A DNA stretch of 64,000 nt from Aeromicrobium sp. Root236 (lineage in GTDB: Bacteria; Actinomycetota; Actinomycetes; Propionibacteriales; Nocardioidaceae): the NCBI RefSeq assembly GCF_001428805.1, contig NZ_LMIS01000001.1:1972976-2036975 (forward strand), given 5' to 3'. This document shows, piece by piece, positions 1-10,941 of the stretch. Every line of letters starts with the position of its first letter. Position 1 is the stretch's first letter. A program made the position numbers and the translations under genes. The notes under the pieces are model-generated. The model saw nothing but the letters and a program-made list of their open reading frames with translations. It was not told where the DNA came from and searched no databases.

Positions 1-1511
1 GTGCGTTCGTCGCGGTGATCGCCGCGTCGCTCGCCTACGGGATCCACACGACGGGGACCAACCAGCCGTACGCGTTCTTCGGCACGCCGGCCCGGGCGTG
101 GCAGCTCGCGACGGGAGCGCTGGTCGCCGTCGCGGTGCCGGCGATCCTGCGGCTGTCGGGCCGGGCGCGCGCGAGCCTCGGAGCGGCCGGCGTCACGCTG
201 TTCGCCCTCAGCGTCTGGTTGCTCGACGAGTCCGGCACCGGCGGGATCGGCTATCCGTCCTGGCTCGCGATCGCCCCGACCCTCGCCGGTGTGCTGCTGG
301 TCGTGTCGGGCACGGGTCCGTACTCGCGCCTCAACCGCCTGCTGTCGATCCGCCCGCTGACGTACGTGGGCGACCTGTCGTTCTCGATCTACCTGTGGCA
401 CTGGCCCGTGCTGGTGATCGGGATGGCGGCGCTCGACTCGCGGAGCCTGCCCGTACGCCTCGGCCTGGTCGCCTTCGCCCTGGCGCTCAGTGGCGCGAGT
501 CATCGGCTCGTCGAGGAGCCCGCTCGTCGCGCGCGCCTGCTCGTACGACGCCCCGCGCTCAGCATCGCCATCGGCGCCGCGCTCGTGGCCGCGGTCATCC
601 CGGTCGTGGCGTACGCCTCGCAGTCCGAGACGATCGATCACGTCCTCGTGGCTCCCGAACACCAGTCGGGCGACCAGCGGGTGCCGGTCTCACGCCACAT
701 CACGCCGTCGCTCGAGGCGGCCGCCACCGACGCCGGCCCCTACAAGGAGCTGGGCTGCCACGTCGGCTTCAAGCAGGTCGCGCTGCCGGACTGGGACGCC
801 TGCACGTTCGGTGACCGCCAGTCCGACAAGAAGGTGGTCGTCCTCGGCGACTCGATCGGCGGCGCCATCGCACCGGCCGTCGTCGCAGCCGGCAAGGAGC
901 ACGGCTGGGCGGTGACCGTGTGGGCCAAGAGCCGGTGCCCGATGGCCGACGTGACCAAGCACGACCCGCAGCTCAGCGGCGCCTACACGGCCTGCGACTC
1001 GTTCCGGGATGCTGCGCTGCGCGCCGTCGAGGAGCGGCATCCGGACGTCGTCGTGCTGGCGATGAGCCGGCTCTCCACCGGCGAGCTGGCCGTCGGCAAC
1101 GACGTGGCCAAGGGGCGCGAGGCGGTGGAGCTCGCGACGCACGGTCTCGAGCGTACGGTCGAGCGGCTCCGCGCCGCTGGCATCGGCGTCGTGCTGTCGG
1201 ACTCCCCCAACCGGGCGCCGTTCTTCCCGACGAGCTGCCTGGCGAGGACGCGGGACGCGGCGCGGTGCACGTTCGCGCTCGACCGGCAGCCCTCCGTCAT
1301 GGCTGCCGCGGCACAGGCGATGCCCGGCGAGCTCACGTTCGTCAAGGCCAACGCCACGGCGTGCCCCGGGAGCTCCTGCCTGCCGGTGGTCGGTGATGTC
1401 GTGGTCTACCGCGACAAGCTGCACTTCACCAAGACGTTCGCGCTGACCCTGATGGACCGCTTCGCCGCCGGCATCGAGCATGCCGCGCCGGCGCTGGGAC
1501 GCGGTCGGTAG
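1..1511 (+). CDS. Membrane acyltransferase with C-terminal SGNH domain (5' truncated)
   Basis: The reading frame is already open at the window edge, so the N-terminus lies outside. The visible part has hydrophobic helices typical of the OafA/acyltransferase-3 family, including the SIYLWHWPV signature around residue 124 counted from the GTG at 15. A linker and an extracytoplasmic SGNH-like domain follow, with the nucleophile block VVLGDSIGG (about residue 279) and a C-terminal D-K-L-H pair (about residue 467). In this family the membrane domain moves acyl groups across the membrane and the SGNH domain O-acylates a cell-surface polysaccharide or peptidoglycan. The substrate cannot be read from the sequence. 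A strong hairpin follows the stop. Confidence 0.88.
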   Translation, partial: AFVAVIAASLAYGIHTTGTNQPYAFFGTPARAWQLATGALVAVAVPAILRLSGRARASLGAAGVTLFALSVWLLDESGTGGIGYPSWLAIAPTLAGVLLVVSGTGPYSRLNRLLSIRPLTYVGDLSFSIYLWHWPVLVIGMAALDSRSLPVRLGLVAFALALSGASHRLVEEPARRARLLVRRPALSIAIGAALVAAVIPVVAYASQSETIDHVLVAPEHQSGDQRVPVSRHITPSLEAAATDAGPYKELGCHVGFKQVALPDWDACTFGDRQSDKKVVVLGDSIGGAIAPAVVAAGKEHGWAVTVWAKSRCPMADVTKHDPQLSGAYTACDSFRDAALRAVEERHPDVVVLAMSRLSTGELAVGNDVAKGREAVELATHGLERTVERLRAAGIGVVLSDSPNRAPFFPTSCLARTRDAARCTFALDRQPSVMAAAAQAMPGELTFVKANATACPGSSCLPVVGDVVVYRDKLHFTKTFALTLMDRFAAGIEHAAPALGRGR

Positions 1512-1559
1512 ACGAGGGATCGAGGCTGGTCCGCGCGGACCAACCTCGATCCCTTCGTC
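1511..1559. terminator. Hairpin between convergent genes, likely bidirectional terminator
   Basis: A long near-perfect inverted repeat (arms about 22 bp, one mismatch and one bulge, 2-4 nt loop) fills the gap between the acyltransferase stop and the end of the convergent MFS gene. There is no T tract, which is common for actinobacterial terminators. Confidence 0.7.
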
Positions 1560-1565
1560 GCACCG

Positions 1566-2972
1566 TCAGGCCGCAGGCACGAGCACGGCGTGCCGGTCGC
1601 GGCTCGGCATGCCAAGTGCGACCACCGCACCGACGAACGCCAGCGCCGCCGACACGCAGATCGCCGGTCCGAAACCGTCGGTGAACGCGTCCGGCGACGC
1701 ATAGCTGCCGGCACCGGCGAACACCGCCACGACCACCGCGATCCCGAACACGCCGCCCAGCTCGCGCAGCATGCTGTTGGCGCCGGACGCCTTGCCCATG
1801 TGCTCAGGCGGCAACGAGCCGAACACGCCGTTCTGCGCCGACGGGATCGCCAGGGACACGCCGATGCCCGAGACGACCATCGGAGCGATCATGGATCCGT
1901 ACGACACGCCAGGATCCGTGATCAGCGCGAGCCATCCGGCGCCCGCGCCCTGAAGGAGCAGGCCGGCGACCATCAGCGGCCGCTCGCCGATGCGATCCGC
2001 GACACTGCCGGCAGCCGGCGCCACCAGGATGAACATCCCGGTCCAGGGCAGCAGGTGCAGGCCCGCCTCCAACGGGTCGTCACCGAGGGCGATCTGGAAC
2101 ATCTGCCCGTAGAAGAACACGCACGAGAACAACGACGCGAACGTGAAGAAGATGACGCCGTTGCTGGCCGTGAACGACCGGGACCGGAAGAACTCCATCG
2201 GCAGCATGGGGTTCCCCGTACGCCGCTCGAACCCCACGAAGGCCGCGATCAGCGCGACCCCGGCCGCCAGCGCGACGAGGACCTCGGCGCTGCCCCAGCC
2301 CGCCGGGTTGCCGCGAACGAGTCCCCAGACGATGCCGAACGCTCCCGCGGACACCAGCAGCAGACCACCCAGGTCGATCGTGTTGTCCGACCCGAAGCCC
2401 TCCTGCATACGCGTCAGCACGAACGGGATCGCGACGAGACCGATCGGGACGTTGAGCCAGAAGATCCATTCCCACGCGAAGCCGTTGATCACGGCTCCGC
2501 CCAGTGTCGGCCCGGCCGCCACGGCGATGCCGGCGATCGCGCTGAACGCGCCGATCGCCGCGCCGCGCTTCTCGACGGGGAACGCACTCGCCACCAGCGT
2601 CAGGCTCAGCGGTGCCAACAGGGCGGCACCCGCGCCCTGCAACGTACGGGCCGCGATGAGCCAGCCGACGTCGGGCGCAAGGGCGCAGGCGGCCGAGGCG
2701 ATCACGAAGATCCCGAGGCCGATGGCGTAGAACAGCCGCCGTCCATAGCGGTCACCCAGCACGGCGCCGGTGATCATGAGCACCGCGAAGCTGAGGTTGT
2801 ACGCGTTCACCGTCCACTCGAGCTCCTCCACGGAGGCGCCCAGGTCGGCTTGGATCGTGCTGAGCCCGGTCGCCACGACGACGGTGTCCAGCGCCGACAT
2901 CAGGGAACCGATGCCGGCCAGGATCACGATCCATCTCGTGGATGCCCGGTGATTGATGTCTACTGCTTTCAC
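1566..2972 (-). CDS. MFS exporter, DHA2 (EmrB/QacA) type
   Basis: A 468-residue, very hydrophobic protein with about 14 predicted membrane segments. Motif A (GDRYGRR) lies in the first cytoplasmic loop, and a GAALLAPLSLTL stretch resembles motif C, which marks drug:H+ antiporters. The family exports small hydrophobic compounds using the proton gradient. The chosen start is GTG, preceded by a GAGG ribosome site; no better ATG is visible. It converges on the acyltransferase, sharing a hairpin. No local regulator is adjacent, so the substrate is unknown. Confidence 0.88.
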   Translation of the reverse strand: MKAVDINHRASTRWIVILAGIGSLMSALDTVVVATGLSTIQADLGASVEELEWTVNAYNLSFAVLMITGAVLGDRYGRRLFYAIGLGIFVIASAACALAPDVGWLIAARTLQGAGAALLAPLSLTLVASAFPVEKRGAAIGAFSAIAGIAVAAGPTLGGAVINGFAWEWIFWLNVPIGLVAIPFVLTRMQEGFGSDNTIDLGGLLLVSAGAFGIVWGLVRGNPAGWGSAEVLVALAAGVALIAAFVGFERRTGNPMLPMEFFRSRSFTASNGVIFFTFASLFSCVFFYGQMFQIALGDDPLEAGLHLLPWTGMFILVAPAAGSVADRIGERPLMVAGLLLQGAGAGWLALITDPGVSYGSMIAPMVVSGIGVSLAIPSAQNGVFGSLPPEHMGKASGANSMLRELGGVFGIAVVVAVFAGAGSYASPDAFTDGFGPAICVSAALAFVGAVVALGMPSRDRHAVLVPAA

Positions 2973-3077
2973 GAGGTCCTCACTTCATCTCAGCGGGCAC
3001 CACGGTGGTCACCCACTGAGAGGACGTACGAGAAAGCCCGGATCGGACACCGAGCGACGTGAAATTGTGCAGGAAGG

Positions 3078-4220
3078 TCAGCGGGCGAGGTTGCGGGCGA
3101 TGACGAGGCGCTGGATCTGGTTGGTGCCCTCGAAGATCTGCATGACCTTGGCCTCGCGCATGTAGCGCTCGACGGGGAAGTCGCGGGTGTAGCCGGCTCC
3201 GCCGAACACCTGCACCGCGTCGGTGGTGACCTTCATGGCGTTGTCCGTGCAGACCAGCTTGGCGATCGACGCCTGTCGCGAGAACGGCTGCCCGGCGTCC
3301 TTCATCCGCGCCGCAGCCAGATAGGTCGCCCGCGCCGACTCGACCGCTGCGGCCATGTCGGCCAGCAGGAAGCCCAGGCCCTGGTGGTCGATGATCGCGT
3401 GCCCGAACGTCTGGCGCTCCTTGGCGTACGCCACCGCGGCATCCAGCGCGCCCTGCGCCAGCCCGGTCGCGACCGCGGCGATGCCCAGGCGTCCCGAGTC
3501 GAGGCCGGCCAGGGCGATCGGCAGGCCCTGCCCCTCGGCGCCGAGACGGCGCTCGACCGGGATGCGTACGTCGTCGAAGACCATCGTCGCGGTGGTCGAG
3601 CCCATCAACCCCATCTTCTGCTCCGGGTGGTCCGCGGTCAGACCCGGCGTGTCCGCCGGAACGAGGAAGCACGAGATCCCGCGGCCGCCGTCATCAGAGG
3701 TGCGGGCCATGACCTTGTAGAAGTCGGCCTTGCCACCGTGCGTGGTCCACGCCTTGGCGCCATTGAGCACGTACGAGTCACCGTCACGCACCGCTCGGGT
3801 CCTCATCGCCGCCGGGTCCGAGCCCGCATGGGCCTCCGACAGGCAGTAGGCGCCGAGCCGCTCGCCCGACAACATGTCGGGCAGCCACTTCTCGCGCTGC
3901 TCGTCGGTGCCCGCCGTGAACAGGCCGAAGCACGACAACGCGTGCACGCTGACCCCGACGCCAACGGACGCCGACACCGTCGCGATCTCCTCCAGCGCCT
4001 GCAGGTAGACCTCGTACGACTGGCCGCCCCCGCCGAACTCCTCGGGATAGGGCAGCGACAGCAGGCCGGCGCGGCCCAGGGTGCGGAACACCTCGCGCGG
4101 GAACTCGCCCGACGCCTCGATCTCGGCCACCTTCGGCGCCAGCTCCTTGGCCACGATGTCGCGCGTCAGGCCGATCAGGTCGGACGACTCCTCGGACGGC
4201 ATCAGGCGAGTGGCAGGCAT
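3078..4220 (-). CDS. Acyl-CoA dehydrogenase
   Basis: A 380-residue flavoenzyme of the acyl-CoA dehydrogenase family, which catalyses the alpha,beta-dehydrogenation of acyl-CoA with FAD and passes electrons to ETF. Visible family blocks are CLSEAHAGSDPAAM (FAD/substrate loop), NGAKAWTTHGG, and RQTFGHAIIDHQGLGF followed by VFGGAGYTRDFPVERYMREAK near the C-terminus, where the catalytic glutamate usually sits (QIFEGTNQIQ). The frame stays open upstream, but ATG 4220 has a GAGGAGAC ribosome site and starts at the normal N-terminus, so I prefer it over the upstream ATG at 4301. Chain-length preference is not inferable. Confidence 0.9.
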   Translation of the reverse strand: MPATRLMPSEESSDLIGLTRDIVAKELAPKVAEIEASGEFPREVFRTLGRAGLLSLPYPEEFGGGGQSYEVYLQALEEIATVSASVGVGVSVHALSCFGLFTAGTDEQREKWLPDMLSGERLGAYCLSEAHAGSDPAAMRTRAVRDGDSYVLNGAKAWTTHGGKADFYKVMARTSDDGGRGISCFLVPADTPGLTADHPEQKMGLMGSTTATMVFDDVRIPVERRLGAEGQGLPIALAGLDSGRLGIAAVATGLAQGALDAAVAYAKERQTFGHAIIDHQGLGFLLADMAAAVESARATYLAAARMKDAGQPFSRQASIAKLVCTDNAMKVTTDAVQVFGGAGYTRDFPVERYMREAKVMQIFEGTNQIQRLVIARNLAR

Positions 4221-4396
4221 GGGTCTCCTCGTTCGGCGGCGGCTTCCACATAGTACGTACGCGGGCGGGTCGGCCGCCCGCCGGCGACAGGCGTACGCCA
4301 CCCGCGAAGGTGTGACGATCCCGGAACCGGGTATCCCCTCTGGGATCGCGGCACGTACGCCTCAGGATGCGGGCCGCACGAGAGAGGGAGGTCGTC

Positions 4397-4879
4397 ATGG
4401 ACGACATCAACTGGTGGGTGTGGGCGCTCATCGCCGCCGCCGTCATCGCACTGATCGCGATCATCGCGGTCACGCTGCGCAACCGCGCCAACGTGAAGGC
4501 GGTCCAACGTGACCGGTTCCGCGCAGGCCAGCTCCGCGAGGAGGCCGAGGTCAACGCCGTCGAGGCCAGCCGTCGCGAAGCCGATGCCGCCGCCGCTCGC
4601 GCCGATGCCGAGGAGGCTCGCGTCGCGGCCGAGCAGCTCGAACGCCAGGCGCAGCAGCACGAGCGCGATGCCGGACAGGTGCGCGCGGACGCCGGGGAAC
4701 GGCTCGCGGAAGCGGACAAGATCGATCCCGACATCGACGACGACGCCCTGACGGACCGCGGCACGGCCGATGGCGTGACCGGAGACCGGCCCGGCGACAA
4801 CCGGTTCGCCGACGACCGGCTGGCGGATGACCGACCCGCCGGCGAGCACGTCCGCGACACCCGCGGGGACCTCTCCTAG
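4397..4879 (+). CDS. Small membrane-anchored coiled-coil protein, unknown function
   Basis: A 160-residue protein. After a short MDDINWW leader there is one strong transmembrane helix (about residues 7-28). A charged Ala/Glu/Arg-rich helix (about 35-110) of coiled-coil character follows, with an acidic tail containing repeated DDR units (RFADDRLADDRPAGE). The start at 4397 follows a GAGGGAGG ribosome site; an upstream in-frame ATG lacks one. No enzyme motif is visible. The likely topology is a membrane anchor with a cytoplasmic rod. Similar small helical proteins occur widely in actinobacteria, but I do not recognise a named family. Confidence 0.75.
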   Translation: MDDINWWVWALIAAAVIALIAIIAVTLRNRANVKAVQRDRFRAGQLREEAEVNAVEASRREADAAAARADAEEARVAAEQLERQAQQHERDAGQVRADAGERLAEADKIDPDIDDDALTDRGTADGVTGDRPGDNRFADDRLADDRPAGEHVRDTRGDLS

Positions 4880-4885
4880 GGCTCC

Positions 4886-4891
4886 TAGAGT
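4886..4891 (+). promoter_or_regulatory. -10 element TAGAGT, leaderless-type
   Basis: TAGAGT ends 6 nt before the ATG at 4898, the geometry expected when transcription begins at or next to the start codon. The gene has no usable ribosome site; GAGG sits only 2 nt from the ATG. Confidence 0.5.
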
Positions 4892-4897
4892 GAGGCC

Positions 4898-5656
4898 ATG
4901 ACTGCCGCGACGGACGACCTCGGCCACCCGGTCGAGGTCGTACGCCCGGCCCATCGCGTGGTCTCCCTCGTCCCGTCGCTCACCGAGGCCGTCGCGGCCA
5001 CCCGGCGCGAGGCGCTCGTCGGCGCCACCGACTGGTGCACCCACCCGGCCGACCTCGACGTCACCCGCGTGCGCGGCACCAAGAACCCCGACCGCGCCGC
5101 GATCGCCGAGCTCCGGCCCGACCTCGTGCTGGCCAACCGCGAGGAGAACCGCGAGCTGGACGTGCAACGGCTCCGGGACGCGGGCATCGCCGTGTGGGTC
5201 ACCGTCATCGAGACGGTCGACGAGGCGTTCGCGTCGATGGAGCGGATGTTCACCGATGGCCTGGGCTGGGACGCCCCCGACTGGCTCGACGAGGCCCGGG
5301 CGGTGTGGGCCGAACCCGCGCCCGACTCCGGCCGCAGGGTCGCGATCCCGATCTGGCGCGACCCGTGGATGGTCGTCGGCGGTCGTACGTTCACCGGCGA
5401 CCTGGTCGCCCGGCTCGGGCTGGTCAACGCGTTCGGCGACGGCAACGACCGCTATCCCAAGGTCGAGCTCGCCGACATCGACTCCCCCGACGTCGACCTC
5501 GTGCTGCTGCCCGACGAGCCGTACGTGTTCACGGCCGACGACGGACCCGAGGCATTCGCCCACACCCCGACGCGACTCGTGTCGGGGCGGTCACTCACCT
5601 GGTACGGGCCGTCGATGCTGACGGCCCGCGCCGAGCTCGAGTCGACGCTCGACTAG
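4898..5656 (+). CDS. Helical-backbone metal receptor (BtuF/FepB-like) protein, cytoplasmic
   Basis: A 252-residue protein resembling periplasmic binding proteins for cobalamin or ferric siderophores. It opens with RVVSLVPSLTEAV and has ELRPDLVLANREEN and a long central helix, the usual fold signature of the helical-backbone receptor family. There is no signal peptide or lipobox, and no ABC permease or ATPase is adjacent, so a canonical uptake role is unlikely. Stand-alone cytoplasmic homologs of this kind are common in actinobacteria with unclear function. It converges on ndh and their stop codons share the tetranucleotide CTAG. Confidence 0.75.
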   Translation: MTAATDDLGHPVEVVRPAHRVVSLVPSLTEAVAATRREALVGATDWCTHPADLDVTRVRGTKNPDRAAIAELRPDLVLANREENRELDVQRLRDAGIAVWVTVIETVDEAFASMERMFTDGLGWDAPDWLDEARAVWAEPAPDSGRRVAIPIWRDPWMVVGGRTFTGDLVARLGLVNAFGDGNDRYPKVELADIDSPDVDLVLLPDEPYVFTADDGPEAFAHTPTRLVSGRSLTWYGPSMLTARAELESTLD

Positions 5657-7014
5657 GACTTCTTGGCCGCGGTGGCCTTGCGGGCCTGGGCGCGCGACAC
5701 GGCCTTGCGCGGCTCGCGCGCCTCGACCGTGACGGGCTTGAGCGCGACGACCGGAGGTGTCTCGCCGACGATCGCGTTGTGGCTGCCCCAGACGAGGTAC
5801 TTGGCCGTCAGGTTGATCATCGTGGCGAACCGGTTGCGGTTGCCCAGCAGCGTCGCGACATGGAGGCCGACCCAGATGATCCACGCCGGAAAGCCCTTGA
5901 GCCGCGGCAGGAACTTGATCTCGGCGACGGCGGACGAGCGACCGATCGTCGCCATGGTGCCCTTGTCCTTGTACTTGAACGGCTTGACCGTCTTGCCCGC
6001 GAGCTCGGCCTTGATCACCTTGGCGGCGTGCTTGCCACCCTGGATCGCCGGCTGCGCCAGCTGCGGCAGCGGCTCGTCGGGGCTGATCGAGACGTCACCG
6101 ATCGCGAAGACGTCGGTCATGCCCTTGACCCGGAGGTGCTCGTCGGTCTCGATGCGTCCGCCCCGGCCCTGCGGCACGGCCCAGTCCTCGACTGTGGGGT
6201 GCGCGGTGATGCCACTGGCCCACACGACGATGCCGGCCGGCAGGAACTCCTGCTCGCCGTTGTGCTCGACGAGCACACCGTCCTCGCGGACCTCCTTGAC
6301 GGCGGTCTCGAGGCGCAGGTCGACGTCACGCTTCTCGAGCGACTTCTTGGCGTAGTCGCGCAGCTTGGGGTGGAACGGCCCGAGGACGTGCGGCAGCATC
6401 TCGATCAGCGTGATGTGCACGCGCTTGCGGTCGAGCTCGGGATAGGTGACCGGCATGTCGTTGTTGCGCAGCTCGGCGAACGCCCCGGCGGTCTCGACGC
6501 CGGTGGCGCCACCTCCGACGACGATGATGCGCAGGTCGCGGTCCTGGCCGTTGACCGCGGCGTCCTCGAGCGCGGCGAACATCTTGTCGCGCACCGCGAG
6601 CGCCTGCGAGCGGCGGTAGAGCGGCATCGCGAGCTCGGCGGCACCGGGGATGCCGAAGAAGTTGGCGGTCACACCGACGGCGATGACGAGGTAGTCGTAC
6701 TTGACCTCCAGGCCGCCGTCGAGCTGCAGCGTCTTGTTCTCGTGGTCCATCGACTCGACGAGACCCTTGAGGAAGCGCACGTTGCTCTGCTTGGCGCGGA
6801 TGGCGCGGAGGAACCAGGTGATGTCGCCGGGGTTGAGGCTGGCGGTCGCCACTTGGTAGAGCAACGGCTGGAACGTGTTGTAGGTGTGCCGGTCGATCAG
6901 CGTGACATCGACGTCGGCGCGCTTGAGCTTGCGGACGGCAGCGATGCCGCCGAACCCGCCTCCGACCACGACGACGTGAGGGCGTTTCTGACCGGGAGCG
7001 CTGCTGTCTGGCAT
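5653..7014 (-). CDS. ndh: Type II NADH dehydrogenase (NDH-2)
   Basis: A 453-residue FAD-dependent pyridine nucleotide-disulfide oxidoreductase of the NDH-2 type, which oxidises NADH and reduces quinone at the cytoplasmic membrane face without pumping protons. It has the N-terminal FAD dinucleotide fold (VVVVGGGFGGIAAV, about residue 11), a second NAD-binding fold (IIVVGGGATGVETAGAFAE, about 161), the second FAD block (DVFAIGDVS), and the AQPAIQGGKHAA segment typical of NDH-2. A C-terminal amphipathic/hydrophobic helix with AWIIWVGLHVATLLG suits membrane binding. The tail is Lys/Arg/Ala-rich. The gene contains no CGTACG hexamer, unlike most neighbours. Confidence 0.92.
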   Translation of the reverse strand: MPDSSAPGQKRPHVVVVGGGFGGIAAVRKLKRADVDVTLIDRHTYNTFQPLLYQVATASLNPGDITWFLRAIRAKQSNVRFLKGLVESMDHENKTLQLDGGLEVKYDYLVIAVGVTANFFGIPGAAELAMPLYRRSQALAVRDKMFAALEDAAVNGQDRDLRIIVVGGGATGVETAGAFAELRNNDMPVTYPELDRKRVHITLIEMLPHVLGPFHPKLRDYAKKSLEKRDVDLRLETAVKEVREDGVLVEHNGEQEFLPAGIVVWASGITAHPTVEDWAVPQGRGGRIETDEHLRVKGMTDVFAIGDVSISPDEPLPQLAQPAIQGGKHAAKVIKAELAGKTVKPFKYKDKGTMATIGRSSAVAEIKFLPRLKGFPAWIIWVGLHVATLLGNRNRFATMINLTAKYLVWGSHNAIVGETPPVVALKPVTVEAREPRKAVSRAQARKATAAKKS

Positions 7015-7020
7015 GTCTTC

Positions 7021-7026
7021 AGTCTA
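7021..7026 (-). promoter_or_regulatory. -10 element TAGACT of ndh, leaderless-type
   Basis: On the minus strand TAGACT ends 6 nt before the ndh ATG (7014), and no Shine-Dalgarno sequence is present. This is consistent with a leaderless ndh transcript. Confidence 0.5.
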
Positions 7027-7100
7027 TCGACCGAGGGGTGGGCAACGCACATCGCGGGCGGGCTCTGTGACCACTCTCATGTCTGGACAAACCAGCGTCG

Positions 7101-7994
7101 TCAGGGTCGGCGCCGCCGGCGTACGAGAAGCACGAGGGAGACCACGATCGCCACCAGGCAGAGCGGCAGCACGACCCACGAGAGCGTGGCGAGATCGCGG
7201 TAGCTGTCACGGACCTCGGTCTCCGAGAGGTTCATCCAGTTCATGTCGGAGTCGAGCTGCTCCTTGACCAGCTCCTCACGCGCGAACTCGTAGAGGACCA
7301 GGAAGAACCCGCAGCCCGCAGCGACCACCGACGAGACGATCAGCGTGATGAGCGAGAGGATCTTGACCGCGTCGGCCGGGGGGCGCGGCGGCCTGGCGTA
7401 CGCCTGCGGGTAGGGCGCTCCCGGCGGAGGCAGGTGGTGGGGCGGGCCCGTCGGCGGCTGGTGCTGCGGGACGGGTTGCTGGGTCCCGTGAGGTGCCGCC
7501 GGCAGCGGCGGCGGCCATCCGGGCGGCGCGGCCGGGACCGGTTGCTCCTTGCCGCTGACCTGGGCGAACCACCGCCGCGCGTCGACGCTCCACAGCAGGG
7601 CGATGCTCCACACGGCGAGCACGCCCAACGGGAGCTCGGCGAGCGTGCCGTCGGCCATGCCGGCGATCGCCATCATCGGCGCGGCGATCGTCACCATGAT
7701 CCGGCTGACGGCGTGGCCGAGGGCGGCATAGACCGCGAACACGACCACCGAGGCGGCGAGCAGGGCGAGGATGCCGAGGTAGACCCGGTAGATCATCTCG
7801 GCATCGCCGCGCTCGACTCCGTCCGCGACCATCGGGTCGGTGAACGCCTTGACCATGTCCTCGCTCGTGGAGAACCAGGTCGCCAGGATGAACACGACCT
7901 TGCCCGCCCAGAACGCGCCGACCACGCCGAGGACGACACAGGCCGTCAGCACGGGCGGCGGTCGCGTGGAGCGGTGCTCGGTCATGGCGTCCAT
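7101..7994 (-). CDS. Pro-rich membrane protein, unknown function
   Basis: A 297-residue protein with about four membrane helices in the first 130 residues, a Pro/Gln/His-rich linker (about residues 143-200, unstructured by composition), then two more helices. A soluble loop with acidic residues lies between those last two helices, and the protein ends in an Arg-rich tail. Two in-frame ATGs are possible (7994 or 7985); neither has a clear ribosome site. No family is recognised. The linker composition resembles that of many actinobacterial envelope proteins but carries no functional motif. Confidence 0.75.
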   Translation of the reverse strand: MDAMTEHRSTRPPPVLTACVVLGVVGAFWAGKVVFILATWFSTSEDMVKAFTDPMVADGVERGDAEMIYRVYLGILALLAASVVVFAVYAALGHAVSRIMVTIAAPMMAIAGMADGTLAELPLGVLAVWSIALLWSVDARRWFAQVSGKEQPVPAAPPGWPPPLPAAPHGTQQPVPQHQPPTGPPHHLPPPGAPYPQAYARPPRPPADAVKILSLITLIVSSVVAAGCGFFLVLYEFAREELVKEQLDSDMNWMNLSETEVRDSYRDLATLSWVVLPLCLVAIVVSLVLLVRRRRRP

Positions 7995-8019
7995 CCCACC
8001 ATCACGCCGGTGACGAGGG

Positions 8020-10608
<2,589 letters not shown>

Positions 10609-10658
10609 GGTGGTTCTCCTGGAATGGAACGAGTGTCACTCATCTCAACGCATTCAAA

Positions 10659-10679
10659 GTTGAGTCCATTCCTATCAAC
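10659..10679. promoter_or_regulatory. HAIR-like HspR operator upstream of clpB
   Basis: GTTGAGT-N7-TATCAAC lies 50 bp upstream of the clpB ATG. Compared with the known HAIR consensus CTTGAGT-N7-ACTCAAG, six of seven left-arm bases match and the TCAA core of the right arm is kept. A further CTCAAC half at 10644-10649 gives three half-sites spaced 15 bp. The flank TATCAACTTTG is identical in the dnaK site. Confidence 0.75.
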
Positions 10680-10716
10680 TTTGCCGGATTCGCGCGAATC
10701 CGACCGGCAGCCTGCG

Positions 10717-10866
10717 CTAGCCGTCGCCGTACGGCCGATCGGTCTCGGGCTGGCTCGAGCTTCGCGGATCACGGACGGGCTCGTCGGCCCCGCGGTCGCG
10801 CACGCTCGGCACGTCCTGCTCCTCACGCCGTTCAGGCTCGAGGAACTCGGCTGGCATCTCGGACAT
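10717..10866 (-). CDS. 49-residue acidic hydrophilic protein, unknown
   Basis: A short ORF that begins with ATG 10866 after a very strong ribosome site (AAGGAGGG, 4 nt spacing) and ends in TAG. The product is rich in Glu, Asp, Arg and Pro, lacks Cys and hydrophobic segments, and is probably disordered. It reads in the same direction as clpB, about 108 bp upstream of it, with the clpB HAIR-like site between. The ribosome site and the absence of competing frames make it credible. No function can be assigned. Confidence 0.6.
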   Translation of the reverse strand: MSEMPAEFLEPERREEQDVPSVRDRGADEPVRDPRSSSQPETDRPYGDG

Positions 10867-10941
10867 GTCCCTCCTTGGGACGTACGGATGTGTCCTGCAT
10901 CACACTAGGTCGGAGGGCCGCCGCCAGCAAGGACGGGCCGG

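Noticed and set aside
1590..3062. 490-codon plus-strand ORF opposite the MFS gene
   Set aside because: Antisense artefact; the minus strand has a complete transporter with family motifs and a better start.
7430..7570. Low-complexity Pro/Gln/His repeat region as a functional repeat
   Set aside because: It is an unstructured linker within a membrane protein; no regular unit length.
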